The notes under the pieces are model-generated. The model worked only from the letters and a program-made list of their open reading frames with translations. It ran no database searches and was not told the DNA's origin. Both the position numbers and the translations under genes were made by a program. A stretch of DNA of 64,000 nucleotides, taken from NCBI GenBank assembly GCA_047495785.1, contig JBLDXI010000024.1, forward strand, positions 1,798,001 through 1,862,000, in the 5' to 3' direction. Position 1 is the stretch's first letter. Every line of letters starts with the position of its first letter. Source of the DNA: Lepidodermella squamata (Eukaryota > Gastrotricha). This document shows, piece after piece, positions 42,801-54,500 of the stretch.

Positions 42801-43297
42801 AATTGGACAGCCCGCTGTGTCATTTGCTGAAAGTTGTCGGTAACCGACAGGAAAACGATTTTATCCTCCGGACGATCACTATAATATTTGCGAACGCCGT
42901 TGTACCGCTAATTCGAGCTGGCTCAAGATTGAAACAAAGCGAAGCATTCTCCGACGGATTCTCGCTGAAATGCGGAAATCTGCTACATTTCATCTTGGAC
43001 CAAAGCCCAAAGCATGCAGACATCATCCTGGAATCTATTATCGAGTCTCGAAGCTATACTCCCGAAGGATTGAATGTTGCAAAGCTGATGGATGAAAATC
43101 TCGCTCATCATGATGCTGAGGTTTCCATGTTCCTGAAGAAGTTCCCCCGTCCGCTTCAGAAATTGGCAAGGGGCGCGATTTTAAGCCGGCTGCCGTATGG
43201 GGTGAAGAGGCGCCATGATGCCATTTCTACGTTGAATATACCACCATGTTTGATGGAGCATTTGATGTTTTGTGAGCTCGGCTCTTTACATGAATAA
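36849..43297 (+). CDS. G9: SOCS-box protein, subfamily A, with a 5.1-kb intron
   Basis: Exons 36849-37400 and 42548-43297 are joined in phase 0 (donor GAG|GTTTGT, acceptor CTCTTTTTAG|TCG), giving 433 residues. Exon 1 carries the N-terminal domain ('CDDCHLSPLTLLERL', 'SIFFSGPFYNED', 'TPSCCIQACLNRC', 'AVEMLLQNGASATK') and ends in 'TRPIQVCTRKFVE'. Exon 2 starts 'SFPHMARGHFLLDF' and continues exactly where the paralogues do ('DDFRVIYDIHVIAFYDAE', 'PLIRAGSRLKQSEAF'), with a SOCS box at about 382-433 ('PLQKLARGAILSRLPYG'). The spacing matches intronless G2. The intron holds hAT, Penelope-like and foldback DNA. If the join is not used, these are two halves of a broken gene. Confidence 0.6.
37979..38908 (-). 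pseudogene. hAT transposase fragments inside the G9 intron
   Basis: A minus-strand frame at 37979-38584 ends in the hAT C-terminal dimerisation motif ('SSAEAERGFSVFNQIWSPER'). A second frame at 38717-38908 contains 'SIGKFFDVRWAFSSF', part of the hAT catalytic region. The type resembles ZMYM6/ZNF862-like hAT elements. Stops and frame changes mark it as dead. A hairpin of AACCCTGGC/GCCAGGGTT lies nearby at about 39074-39108. Confidence 0.7.
39591..39881 (-). pseudogene. GIY-YIG nuclease fragment, probably Penelope-like retroelement
   Basis: A 96-residue minus-strand frame contains 'GIVYQLI' and then 'ASYIGQTQRSAEKRLKEHN', the GIY..YIG motif with its Arg helix. This arrangement is found at the C-terminus of Penelope-like elements. 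No reverse transcriptase is recognisable beside it. Confidence 0.6.
41049..41511. repeat. Foldback repeat with about 155-bp arms
   Basis: The arm at 41049-41204 (beginning TTTTACGAAGTCTTA) is repeated in reverse orientation at about 41335-41511. The arms share 'CTCCGGAGTCAACGATTTC' and 'CGTAAAACTGCGGCAAAATT' in reverse complement. A more diverged third copy of part of the arm lies near 41890-41980. No coding potential. Confidence 0.75.
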
Positions 43298-43556
43298 GCG
43301 TTGAATTGTTTTCATCTTTTTTTGATATACATTTGTTCTTCTCCGCTGGTTTTGATACTAATTGCTACTGCTCTGAAATTCGACTTTTATTCTCCACCGT
43401 TTGAATGCAGAAAACGCATAAGAACTGTCCAAAGTAAAACTGCTAAATATTGGTTTCACGTTGGATAATTTATCCCCTCTCTTGAATATTTTTCACGATA
43501 TTTATTAACGACTATTAGATTTTTACATCGCATCTGGATTTTGGCACGTGTGAAAA

Positions 43557-44718
43557 ATGTGTAGGGACAATTGCATCGTTTTCGACGAATATTTTCAAGC
43601 AAGGCTCCGTATTATTGCAGCTAAATGTCGAGAAAAAGCGGAAAATGCTGCCCTGGTTGGATGGAGGCGAATCGTTGGCTGGAGGTGGTTGGTTAAATGG
43701 ATTTGTTGGAAAAAACGACCGGTTTCATACCGACGTGTTCATACCGACCGGTTTATTTATCTACCGGTGACAGATTTTTGGGCATCGCTGATGTACATTA
43801 ATGAAGCTAAACCCTCGAAAGAATTGCGTCAACGATTTATCAAAGTTTTAACTGAAAAATACTTTACCGTTGCGAGAAATTATGATGAGTTGTTTGAGGC
43901 TGGCACTTTGCTAGTATACAATGCAGGGCTCATTTTCGACGACGCGACGTTAGCCTTAGTCTCGGATAAACTAGCCGGATTTCTACCAGAATGTATGGGA
44001 GAAGTCTTGCTGGGCAAGATTTTCCGCGCGCCCTATGATGAGGACATTGAATGCCTATTATCATGCTTGAAATCGCTGTTGAAACTGGGAACTTTAAAAA
44101 GTTGGCTTCAACCATTCTTTCATCTTCGCGTGCATTTGGAAAATGAAGAAAAGTCAACTCGAGCCGGAAGACTGTCACAAGTTATGTTCGAACATCTGAA
44201 TTCGGACCCGCAGATTTCTTTGATTCTTCTTTCGTGGACTCCTACTTCTGTCCAACGAACAGACTCAGAATTAGTTAAAGAACGACTGCAGAACATGCAA
44301 AAATGGAGAACGTTGCTCCCTGGACATTTTCACTGGAAAGCACTCCTAATTCCCAAGCAGGAATTACGAATGTAAAATTTGCGCTACCGTTATCACAATC
44401 CCGTCATTCGAATGGATAACTCGCTGCAACAAGAACCATCAACATGTGAAAACATGGTTGGTAAGAATGGCTTTTCCAATCCGCTCGGAGCGACCCTCGG
44501 GAAGTGCAAAATTCAAGTTTGATATTAGTTCGGATTCTCCGATTATCAATCGAGCTTTGGCCGATTTCAGAGACTATTTGCCGGGCTCTGTGCAGTCATT
44601 TGCGGTCGATTCTGTCAGTTTTCCTCTTGGTTGCTCTACCATCAAGTCTCGCCGAATTTTAGCTCCCCTGCGATCTTCAATACATGAGAGAACAGCTGTA
44701 AAGCCGATTACCCCCTGA
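43557..44718 (+). pseudogene. G10: SOCS-box pseudogene, subfamily B
   Basis: The first frame (43557-44375) resembles G8 and G11 ('AGTLLVYNAGLIFDDATLAL', 'SLLKLGTLKSW'). A Trp/Arg-rich stretch near 43660-43720 looks like inserted simple sequence. After about 44290 the alignment jumps to another frame ('ITNVKFALPLSQ') that ends in a stop. The region matching the SOCS box (44560-44690, 'GSVQSFAVDSVSFPLG') has lost the BC-box pattern and the Cullin box. It is probably a decayed gene; a truncated product without SOCS box cannot be excluded. Confidence 0.65.
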
Positions 44719-45005
44719 AGCACACGTGAAGCCCAAGCGTCCCCAAATGTCCATCTCTTAGGCCATTATTTTATTGAGTAGATTACTTTTGGAAAGTTCG
44801 AGTTGAAATCGCGCAGTTCTCTCAATTAGGATCGCACATGCTACACCACGCAGTCATCTATCGAAATTCGAAATTTCCTTAAAATTTAATCTGCTGGTGG
44901 ATTTATAATGCATATATTTGATATAAGTATAAAAAATCGCCGAAATATTTATTCTCGAATTCGTCTGTTTCGATAATCTAGATTTTTTCTTTTTCCAATA
45001 ATAAA

Positions 45006-46277
45006 ATGGTGTGTTCCGATGGAAATGATAACTGCGCTGTTCACAATTCTGATTTCGAACGGGAAGCTCGCCGAATCGCATTCGAGTGTTTCGAGAAAGC
45101 ATCTAAGCAGCTAGATGTCAAGATGAAAATATACGAATATGAATACCGGGGAAGCAACATTTTCGAGTTTTTGCCAGATCGTTACTTTTCCGGACATGCT
45201 CCCTACGGCAGCCCACCTGAAGATTATCCAGTCGAATCAATCCGGAAACTGATGGTTGAAATGTTACTTCGTTTATTCAGCGGAGATCCGCATACTGATT
45301 GCTTAAAACCCGTCGATATTTTACTGAGTTTCAATTCCTTGTTAACCCATGATTCTGTAGCTTTTGGTACTGTTACACGCCAAATCTTTTACGAATTCCC
45401 GTCATGCATCAATACGGCGTTTCTCATGGCTCTTTTCAGGAATTCTGGTGACAATGGTGTGTCTACTCACGCGTGTCTCTGCAGCTTACTCGAGAAGGGT
45501 GTTCTGAAGAATTGGTCCCTAAGTTGGAACCCAATTACAGCTCTTCTCTCCTACATCAAATCTGGCATTAATGTGGCGTGGACCAAAGAAATGTTGAAAG
45601 CAGTTTTCGACAATCTTGACCGCACTTCTGTCGTACTCAAGTTTAGAGAAAAGGATTACGCTTCGATGTGGAGTGACTTCGAAAACGGAACTTATGTTGA
45701 TCAAAGAATTTCCGACGGTTTGGTTGATAACGTTTTGTTATCGCCCGGATGTGGACCGTTTGCGCTAAGCATCCCAATAAAGCGCATGATTGAGAGCAAA
45801 ATCCACGACAGCCAAGATTTTGTGAAATATGTGAAAAATGTCATGCTACCGTTGATCCGAGCTGGTTTCCGTATCAAGTACTGGGATTTCGCCATAATGG
45901 CTGACCGTCATACTATTCCGGCTGCTCCTAGTGCGGCTTGGAAACAACGCCAGTGTTTTGCTCGCCGGCTCATCTATGAAGCTCGAAGCAATGAGGAAAC
46001 ACCGGTTAAAAAGGGTTTGGCACAGTGCTTTCGCAAGGAAGCTCAATGGGATGCAGAAACGGCGGTATTTGCTGAGCACTTGCGAGAAATCGTCGAATTT
46101 GTTGAGAATCCACCGATAACGCTTCAATCGCTAGCTCGCAGGGTTATTCTGTCGACATTGCCTCTCGGATTGACTAAGAGAAGAAAAGCGATTGTTAGCT
46201 TTTATCTACCGCAATGTGTTGCCGATTACTTGAATTTTATCGATTACGAACTGGGCGTTGAATTGCTTTGCGTGTGA
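45006..46277 (+). CDS. G11: SOCS-box protein, subfamily B
   Basis: Single exon, 423 residues. It starts 'MVCSDGNDNCAVHN' and keeps subfamily B blocks: 'SNIFEFLPDRYF', 'DILLSFNSLLTHDSVAF', 'CSLLEKGVLKNW', 'VMLPLIRAGFRIKYWDF' and 'LIYEARSNEETPV'. The SOCS box at about 368-423 contains 'TLQSLARRVILSTLPLGL' (BC box with Ala at the Cys position) and 'FYLPQCVADYLNF'. It is the last gene of the array. A CTAG site lies about 24 nt upstream of the ATG. Predicted ubiquitin-ligase substrate receptor. Confidence 0.7.
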   Translation: MVCSDGNDNCAVHNSDFEREARRIAFECFEKASKQLDVKMKIYEYEYRGSNIFEFLPDRYFSGHAPYGSPPEDYPVESIRKLMVEMLLRLFSGDPHTDCLKPVDILLSFNSLLTHDSVAFGTVTRQIFYEFPSCINTAFLMALFRNSGDNGVSTHACLCSLLEKGVLKNWSLSWNPITALLSYIKSGINVAWTKEMLKAVFDNLDRTSVVLKFREKDYASMWSDFENGTYVDQRISDGLVDNVLLSPGCGPFALSIPIKRMIESKIHDSQDFVKYVKNVMLPLIRAGFRIKYWDFAIMADRHTIPAAPSAAWKQRQCFARRLIYEARSNEETPVKKGLAQCFRKEAQWDAETAVFAEHLREIVEFVENPPITLQSLARRVILSTLPLGLTKRRKAIVSFYLPQCVADYLNFIDYELGVELLCV

Positions 46278-48549
46278 AAAAGCAATCGCTTCGCTGTTCT
46301 TCTTTGATGTGATCTGACTGTTTGAGGTTGTTTTTTTGGACGAAACGATAAAAACTGTCGTACTTTTTGTTCATGCAAATTTGTCTACGACATGAAGCTA
46401 GATATCGGATTCAATTCAAGCTGATATTGCGAATTCTGACATCGTTCACACAGAAACTCAATGTAAACTCATTTGAATTCCTTTGCCATTTCTGTTTTTA
46501 CACCCTTGTCCTTATTGCAGTGTATTGGGCTGAAGATTTTGATGGCGATTTTGATAATTTGATAATTCCGAAATTCTGCAGTTACGAACGGTCAGGCTGG
46601 ACATGGGTGCTTGAAATGGAACTTAATAACAGGGTCATTACTGCGTTCCAAAGAAATGACTGTAGTCAAATCGCTATTTGCTGTAGTGCTTTCGTATCTG
46701 GATGAACAATGATATTCCAGAGCGCATATCAAAGATTCTTTGGCTCACGCAATGATGGGCCCTTGAATAGCCCTTGAATGTTCAGTTTTTTAAGGTATGT
46801 AAATCGTGTTACGCGTGAATAATTTTAATCTTGTCATTTTCTGCAAAATAAATATTTCGAGTCTCGAAGATAATGATAGCGTTGAATAAACAGGCCGGTT
46901 GCAATTTTCGCGGATCGATGTTGTCGAATAATTGAATATTTATAGCTCTTTTCGGCTAAATTGAAGACAAAAGGTTGATTAGCTATGAGGAAAATGACTC
47001 GATTATCGGAGTCTTAGGAAAAAGATAAATTAGCTGAGGAAAATGTGCTTCTGCTTTCAAGTTTGTTGACAATGGCTAGAAATACTTATTGCCTGAGCAC
47101 CAAAGGAAGCACATTAATCTATTCTTTCGCCGCTCAGTTGAATTTGCTATAAATTAGTAATTGAAACCAGGTCATGCACGCCTTCGAGCGTGAATGGCTG
47201 TATTGATAAAATCCTGACGCCTCATCTCAACCTACGCTAAACGACATGCTAGCAAACTTGCAAAAAATGAAGCATCATGAATAATGGAACAAAGAACAAA
47301 TAAAAAATCGCAATACCTAAATATTTTAATTTCCGCTTTTGTGCTCATTGTTTTCTTAAGGACAAAGGATAGAGCTCTTATAAGGACACAAACAGCATTG
47401 ATTACCTATCGAGCAAAACGTGGTTTCATATTGGCCATGTCCATTCATACAGTTCAGGAGCGAAATCTTTATTGCGCAAGCCATGTCGGATTCCTTTCCT
47501 TTCCTTTCGGTTATGTAAGGTGAAAATAAGGTGGAAATTGAGTTATTTAGTATTTAGATAGTTTTACTAGTGCGAATCAATTGACGCAACCGCACCGACC
47601 TATTTCTCGCAGCCATGAATCCAGACACGGCGTTGAACAGCGCGATCAACCAGTTTCAGCAAGTTTTGATGAACAGCCCAGCAACTGCATATGTGACCCA
47701 CTTGCAAGTAATTGCAAGGCTACGGGATTTTGTCTAACCTGCTAATCAATAAAAGCGAAGGGCTGCCTAAACTGACAAAAAGACGCTATTTCCTGTCGAT
47801 TTTGAACTGGAAAAAAATTGCATCTCACTGACAATCATTCGCTCACTCAGGCTTGGCGCTTGGCGGGGGCAGAATTGATTGACCGCAAATTTTATCAATA
47901 AAGCTAAGAACGGCTAGCATCGAATAAGTGTTGCAACATCAATTATATAATAGATACGCGATTGTTAATAAAAAATGCTACTGATTGTGTAAGAGTCTGT
48001 CATTGTTAAACAAGGCGTACCCGGCGGACAAAACAGCACATTATTGAACATATTAGCAAAATAGAGCACCTTCCTGAAGCCATCGATTCAAATTCAAACA
48101 GTCGGGTTGATGAAAGGGTAGAATCTCTCGCTCATGTTAAGCGAGCCGCAGGCTGCATTGATATTGCTACCTGGTTAAAGACTCGATTACCTTATTTCCC
48201 ATATTGGTTAGTTTTGAAAGCCATGCGGTGGTGTGATTTCTCCTTCAATAAATAGCTTATGGCTTAGTTGCTCATTTATGATATCATTAATATATGAGAA
48301 CCGATAAGCAATTACTTTTTCTGTACCTGAAGTTACCGATTTTTCAGAATGTTCTTCCCATAGTCGTGCCGTATGGAGACAATATAGCACTCCTATACGG
48401 TATCTCAAAACAACTTGCTCTTCACCGTCACTTGAATATACAGCAGTTAATCCATAGTCATTATTACGAAATTCTTTGTTTACAAGACACGGAAGTTAAG
48501 GCCATATAGTTAATTTTCGGATCCCGAAGTGCAATCTAGTGGCACCCTG
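46278..48549. other. Intergenic, no gene seen
   Basis: This 2.3-kb gap lies between the array and the polycystin gene. The plus frame 46367-46705 has 'VNSFEFLCHF', faintly like subfamily B, but no more. A 40-codon gag-like frame begins near 47616. Neither is strong enough to call. Confidence 0.4.
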
Positions 48550-51500
48550 ATGCGACTATTCATTTATTTGCTACTAATTTCATTCTTCATCCAACAACAA
48601 GTTCACGCACGTTAGTTCCGATTCCAAAGGTAATAGATTTAGCACAAATTCTATATTTTTGTGAGCAGAGTCATGCAGCCCAGCTTGCCAAAACGGCAAC
48701 TGTACGGCTACAAACACTTGTGAGTGCAATATTGGATGGGGAGGTTCGCTATGTGACCAAGCAGCGCCAACAAGTATTTAAATCATATCAGTTATCTTTG
48801 TGAGAGACTAAGGATACACATCTTCGAACAGTATGCACAAGCAGTGTCCAGTGCAACAATGGAGGAACATGCAAAGAAAGAAATTGTTACTGTCCGGGAT
48901 CTTACACTGGAGTAACCTGTGCAACGACCGGTAAGTAATGAACTCGCTCTCAAATGTGCAGTTGAACGCGTGAACCACTTCCTTAGCTAATTACAAACTG
49001 AAAGAGTTGTGAATTCGTTCATTTCAGGAACGGTTATGTGTCATCCGACAGGCTATGAGTATCCCTACTGCTACAACGGCGGCAATTGTACGTGGAGCAG
49101 TGGCCCAACCAGTGCGTGTTATTGCAGATCGGGTTATACCGGGAAGTATTGCGAGATAGGTAATCATATTTGAATTTGAATGTTCCTTGCTAAATTGGCG
49201 ATTCATTATTGTTCAGTGCTGTGCAGCCAGCCGTGCCAAAATGGTGGTACATGTGTCGCCACAGAGACATGTCAGTGCGCAACCGGTTACTCCGGAACAT
49301 ACTGTACGGTTTTCTCGTGTTCTAATCCATGTCTCAACGGAGGTAGCTGTACGGCTCCTGATACGTGCACGTGCGTGGATGATTGGATTGGGCCTACTTG
49401 CGATCAATGTAAGTCGACAATTAGTAGATATGCTACCAATCGACGACTTTGATCGAACAGCAACGGCTTGCCAGAATATCGAGCTGATATCTCAGATTGC
49501 GCAGTGGGGTGGCTCGATAACTCCTTCATCCGGAACTGCAGCGAATGTCAATGGAAATCTTCCTTCGGGATCCTATTGGAGCCCAGCTGGATCTGAACCT
49601 AACATGTACTTGGAATTGAACTTCGGAAGAGAAGTATCCGTTCGCACGATAAGAACCGCAGCCGGAACGGTTGGATATGGTTACCTGGTATCGTTTGTTC
49701 TATCTTTCCTCGCAAAGACCGGCATGGGAGAGTTGTTCATGCCAGTATTGACTAATCAGTCAAATCAAGCAAGCACAGCTGTGCTTTACAACACATCGCT
49801 TAACGGCTCATCTACAACTTATTTTTTCCCGACCGTCCTGTGTCCTGTCATTAGGACCCAGAAATTACGAATTCATCCTAGGAGCAGTTCTACATCTATG
49901 TCATCAATGCGAATTAGGATTTTGATAGACGGCTGCCTAGCCCATGCAGGCTGTACCGTGTGCTCATCATCTGGTTGCCTATGCCCTATTGGATACTCAA
50001 GCCAAGACACAACCTTGAATCCTTGGCCCCACTGCGGTACACATACTTATATAAATCTGAACTTAACTTGATAGTTTTCATTCTAGATCAATTGACGCTA
50101 CCGCCGATGGATTGTGAAGACATAGCCATGAGGCAGCCATCGGCTCCGAGCGGAATGTATACCATCTATACATACGGATCAAGCTCGAGGCAGGTCTACT
50201 GCGATATGAAAGCTCTAGGGGGTGGCTGGACGGTATTTCAACGGCGCTCGTCACCATTAGTAGATTTCAACCGCGACTGGAGTGATTACCAGCTGTTTTT
50301 TGGCTCATCTACGGACAGCTTTTGGCTGGGTCTGCACAATTTGCAAGCGGTAGTAGCAACGCCGTATAATTACTATCAGATGGCAATATATATAGCTGAT
50401 TTAGAGAACAATCTAAACGGTTTTCGAATTTGGAGAGGCTTTAGAATAACTAGCGCCTCATCTAATCATACGCTATCATATCTTCAGATCGGAATTGGCA
50501 ACTTGGGCATCAACGAAATGAACTTGACTCTAGGACAGAAGTTCAGCACCAGGGATCGGGATAACGAAAACGTCACTGGAGTAAATTGCGCTGCTGCTAA
50601 CATGGGTGGTTGGTGGTATGGAAACACATGCCAAGCGTCAAGTCTGAATGGGTAGGTTAATTTCAGCCGATTGAGCCGATGTTAATGTTAGCCTTATCCA
50701 CGCAGAGTATATAATTCAACTACTCCCTATCAGGGAGTAAACTGGGCTTCCTTCCGGCCAGCATCAGAGTCAATCAAAAAAGTTCAGATGATGGTCAGGC
50801 GGCAGCCAAATGATTACTATGGAACGCCAGGTATGTGTTCCAGGTCGATATAATTCTGAAAGTTCGGAGAGATGATTATTCTAGGTGTCGCTCTGACTTA
50901 CACACACCCTGTGGACTGTTCTGATATTGCTGTGAACTCGCCACATGCACCAAGCGGAGAGTATACAATTTATCCACCTGGTGGTAGCGCTGTCAAAGCC
51001 TACTGCGAAATGTCGGCTCTCGGCGGCGGCTGGACTATTATTCAGAGGAATTATGCTACAGCTAACCAAAATTTCAATCAAAGCTTCTCAGTCTATGAGA
51101 GCGGCTTTGGTGATGCAAACCTGGCTTTCTACCTGGGTAACGCCGCTATTAATCAAATTACAGCCGCTGGGCCGATATATCAGCTCGCAATCTCCCTCGA
51201 ATTCAGCAACGGGAATTTTCGAACTGCAAGGTATCGGAAGTTTTTCATCGGAGATTCCAGCACGAACTATAGGCTGAACGTTTCTGACTACAACTGGCTA
51301 AACGATTCCGAAACACCTGGAGACTCCCTGTCAGCCCATAATGGGCAAGAATTTCGCGTCTACTCTAATAGGTCGGGAGCTTGGTGGTTTAAGGACTGGG
51401 TATCCGGTTCCTGCCTCGATTCAAACCTGAATGGCGTTCCACTGAATGACGCTTTCGAGCAAGGCATCGTATGGTCGTCTTGGAAAGGCAAAGTCAACTC

Positions 51501-54500
51501 GATTAAAAGTAGTGTGATGATGATAAAGCCACTTGCTCAAAAGCCTTACGATTGCTACGACATATTCACGATTGACAAGAGCTCTACTAATGGCGTCTAT
51601 TGGATTTACCCGATAGGAATGAAGCCTTTGAGAGTGTATTGCCTCTTCGACAAGTTGCCTTATATATCGAATACGACCGATTATCGCGGAATCACGGTGG
51701 GGTTTATATTTTCCGAATATGCGAAAGTTTCAATACACTTTCTACGCAGTTAATTCAGAAGAGGACTAATGGGAACGTCAATTTTTCCAGAGGCTGGCAA
51801 GACTATAAATGGGGGTTTGCAGCACAACCTTTCACTGAATCAAGCGACTATTGGCTAGGTGAGTGTATCACAGCTGATATTAGCTATATTATTCTTTTAT
51901 ATCTGTTTATCACAGGGCTGGAATACATCTATCAACTGGGACGTAGGACGTGTTTGGATTTCTTCACAATAACAACCGATCCAATTTCTAACGCAACCAA
52001 TGTTGACCATTGGCGAGACTTCAGAGTTCAGTCAGAGGATACTGGTTACAAAATATATATCGATACGAGTAATTATGACCCTTCGTCCAGCAATAACCCA
52101 GGTGAGTGATAACTTTCACCCTACGCTAGTGGCTAACTCTATATTTGACGGTAACTTCCTCTCACCATTGTTCTCATGAGCGCGGTAGAAATAGTTTGCG
52201 GATGTTTTCCACAATGTGGTAATAGTTGCCGCCAAATGGTATTACCTTGACCGAAACGCTAGCGACCTAAGAGATGGCAATAGAGCAATTTTCCGCCCCG
52301 ATTTAAGAAAGATGCCGTACTGCTCTCTCTCGTTACACTTAGAACACAGTTAAATCGAATAAGTGTATTGGAGTCTCGAAAAGAACATAGGCAGAGAAAA
52401 CTATGAACATGTTGAATAGAGGAAATTTTTTTAGTAAATGTTACATGCGAGTCTTCTTCACTACGTTTTAGTCGTTGCGTTCGATGTTCACCAAGGTCAG
52501 CCATTTTCGACCTTCGACAACGGATCTGCGTCTTCCTGCTTTGGCCCGGCTGCTTCTAAGCTTGAAGGTGGATGGTGGGTTGCTAGTAACTGTGCGTACA
52601 AAATAAACTTAAACAACGTTTGGGGCGCATCCAAAACCCCAAAAGCCGTAGCATACTTGGGCTATTATCCTTTGAACACTTCAATGGCTACTACAATGAT
52701 GGGCATACGACGACGAGGTAATTGCTTGTTACGTAATTTTTCTCCGTGTTTGCATCGTGTTTTGAAAGTGTCCAACGGGATGTACTGCAAGTTACCACCG
52801 TTAAATACAGTGAACGCTGTACTTCCTGGCTATGATGCGGTGAGCTACTTCAGAGACCCTCCATATCGATGGCTGTCAGGCGAACATTTTCGCATTCGAC
52901 TTGCCAACTACGGATATATGTATTCTAACGAGGATCCCATTGTCACAAGTATTTAATTCCCGTTAAAGTGCCCCGAGATGTTGATCACATGTTTTCCTAG
53001 CTTGGAGCGTGCCTAGAGACTGTACATATTTCCAGCAACAACAGCCCTATAATTTGAAATTTATGTCAGCGATTTACAATAATTTCTCGGCTGGGGAATT
53101 GAATGGAACTGTTTTTTGCGATCAAGAAACCTGGGGTAAGTTACTGGCGCATAATTGTCCAGTTTTGGTCACGTTTTCTCTCAAGGTGGAGGATGGATGG
53201 TTTTCCAGCGGAGAATCGATGATACTGTTTCATTCAACCAAGACTACGATACCTACGTATCGGGCTTTGGCTCGATGGCCGGCAATTACTGGCTGGGGCT
53301 CGAGGCCCTACGAAAAATTACCGCTTCATTCATTCATGAAGTATTATTTGAGATGCGAGGCCCTGATGGATACGCTTTCGCTTATGCTACGAACTTTTAC
53401 CCGTCTGGTCCTTCCTACGGGATGACGACAAGCGGATCTCAGGCCTGCTCAACTGGTGGACAGCTCGCCATTGAGAAACGGGCCTTTCAAATTGATCCTT
53501 GTGGCACTGGAGGTTGGTGGTTTCCACAAACTTGCAATACAGCAACTGCCGGCTATCAGAACTTCAACGGTCCTTACAATGGAATAGGTTCCAGCGGAAT
53601 ATTCGCCCAAACATACAGCGCTATCCCTATAAGCTTACAATGGACTGAGATAAAGATAAGACAACGTTATGCTGTAAGAGGGAGATTCGTCCGAGCGAGA
53701 GGCTTTCGCTGTTCGGCTGGCACTGTGACCTCAAAGACGGTCAGCTCTGCCCAAGCATGCGTCGATTCATGCACCCCAGTGACAACTTGCGTCACGGCGG
53801 CTATATCCGGCTCAACCTGCGATATGAGTGACACGTTTTGTGGCGTTGGCATGGGTACGAGTGATCCTTTATACGACACTTACTTCAGAATGGATAAGTG
53901 CGACATGTTCAGTGCATGCGGTCCTCCGCCAGCCATGGGATGGACTGAACTCGAGATCCTTGGCATGCCAGATGTCATGTCTGTAAACTATACCTGTCTA
54001 CCGGGATACATTAACTCCTTATCAAACAGCATTTGGACCGTTCTCACGTGCAATGCGACAAACAAGTATTGGCAAGGACAGTGGCTGAGGTGTAAATCGT
54101 CCTGCGGTCTTGCCCCAAATTTCACGTCTACAAACGTATACCGGTTACCGAATGTTGAAGTCAGCGGCGATGTGGCTAAGATTTTTTATCAATGCAACCC
54201 TGGCCTAAGTCTGGTGAACGGAAGTTTGACCCAAATCTGCTCTCCTTCTAGTGCAAAATGGCAGGGTGGGACTCCTGTTTGTCAAAATGTTACCTGCCCT
54301 CAGCCGCCGACATATACTGGAACAACTAACAACTTTACTGTACCCGTGTCGATTCCTTTGAATGAGAGAATCATTGGAGACGCTGTCTGGCAGTATAATT
54401 GCTCAATGGATGGATATGTTTTCAACGACACCAGCCTTCCTTATGCGTATTTGAGATGCAATATCACAACTAGGAGATGGTCGGGATCAGTCGGCACTTG

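Noticed and set aside
46367-46705. 112-residue frame with 'VNSFEFL' like subfamily B
   Set aside because: Similarity is one short block; the rest does not align and there is no SOCS box.
47616-47738. Possible start of a gag protein
   Set aside because: Only about 40 codons, with no zinc knuckle or linked pol.
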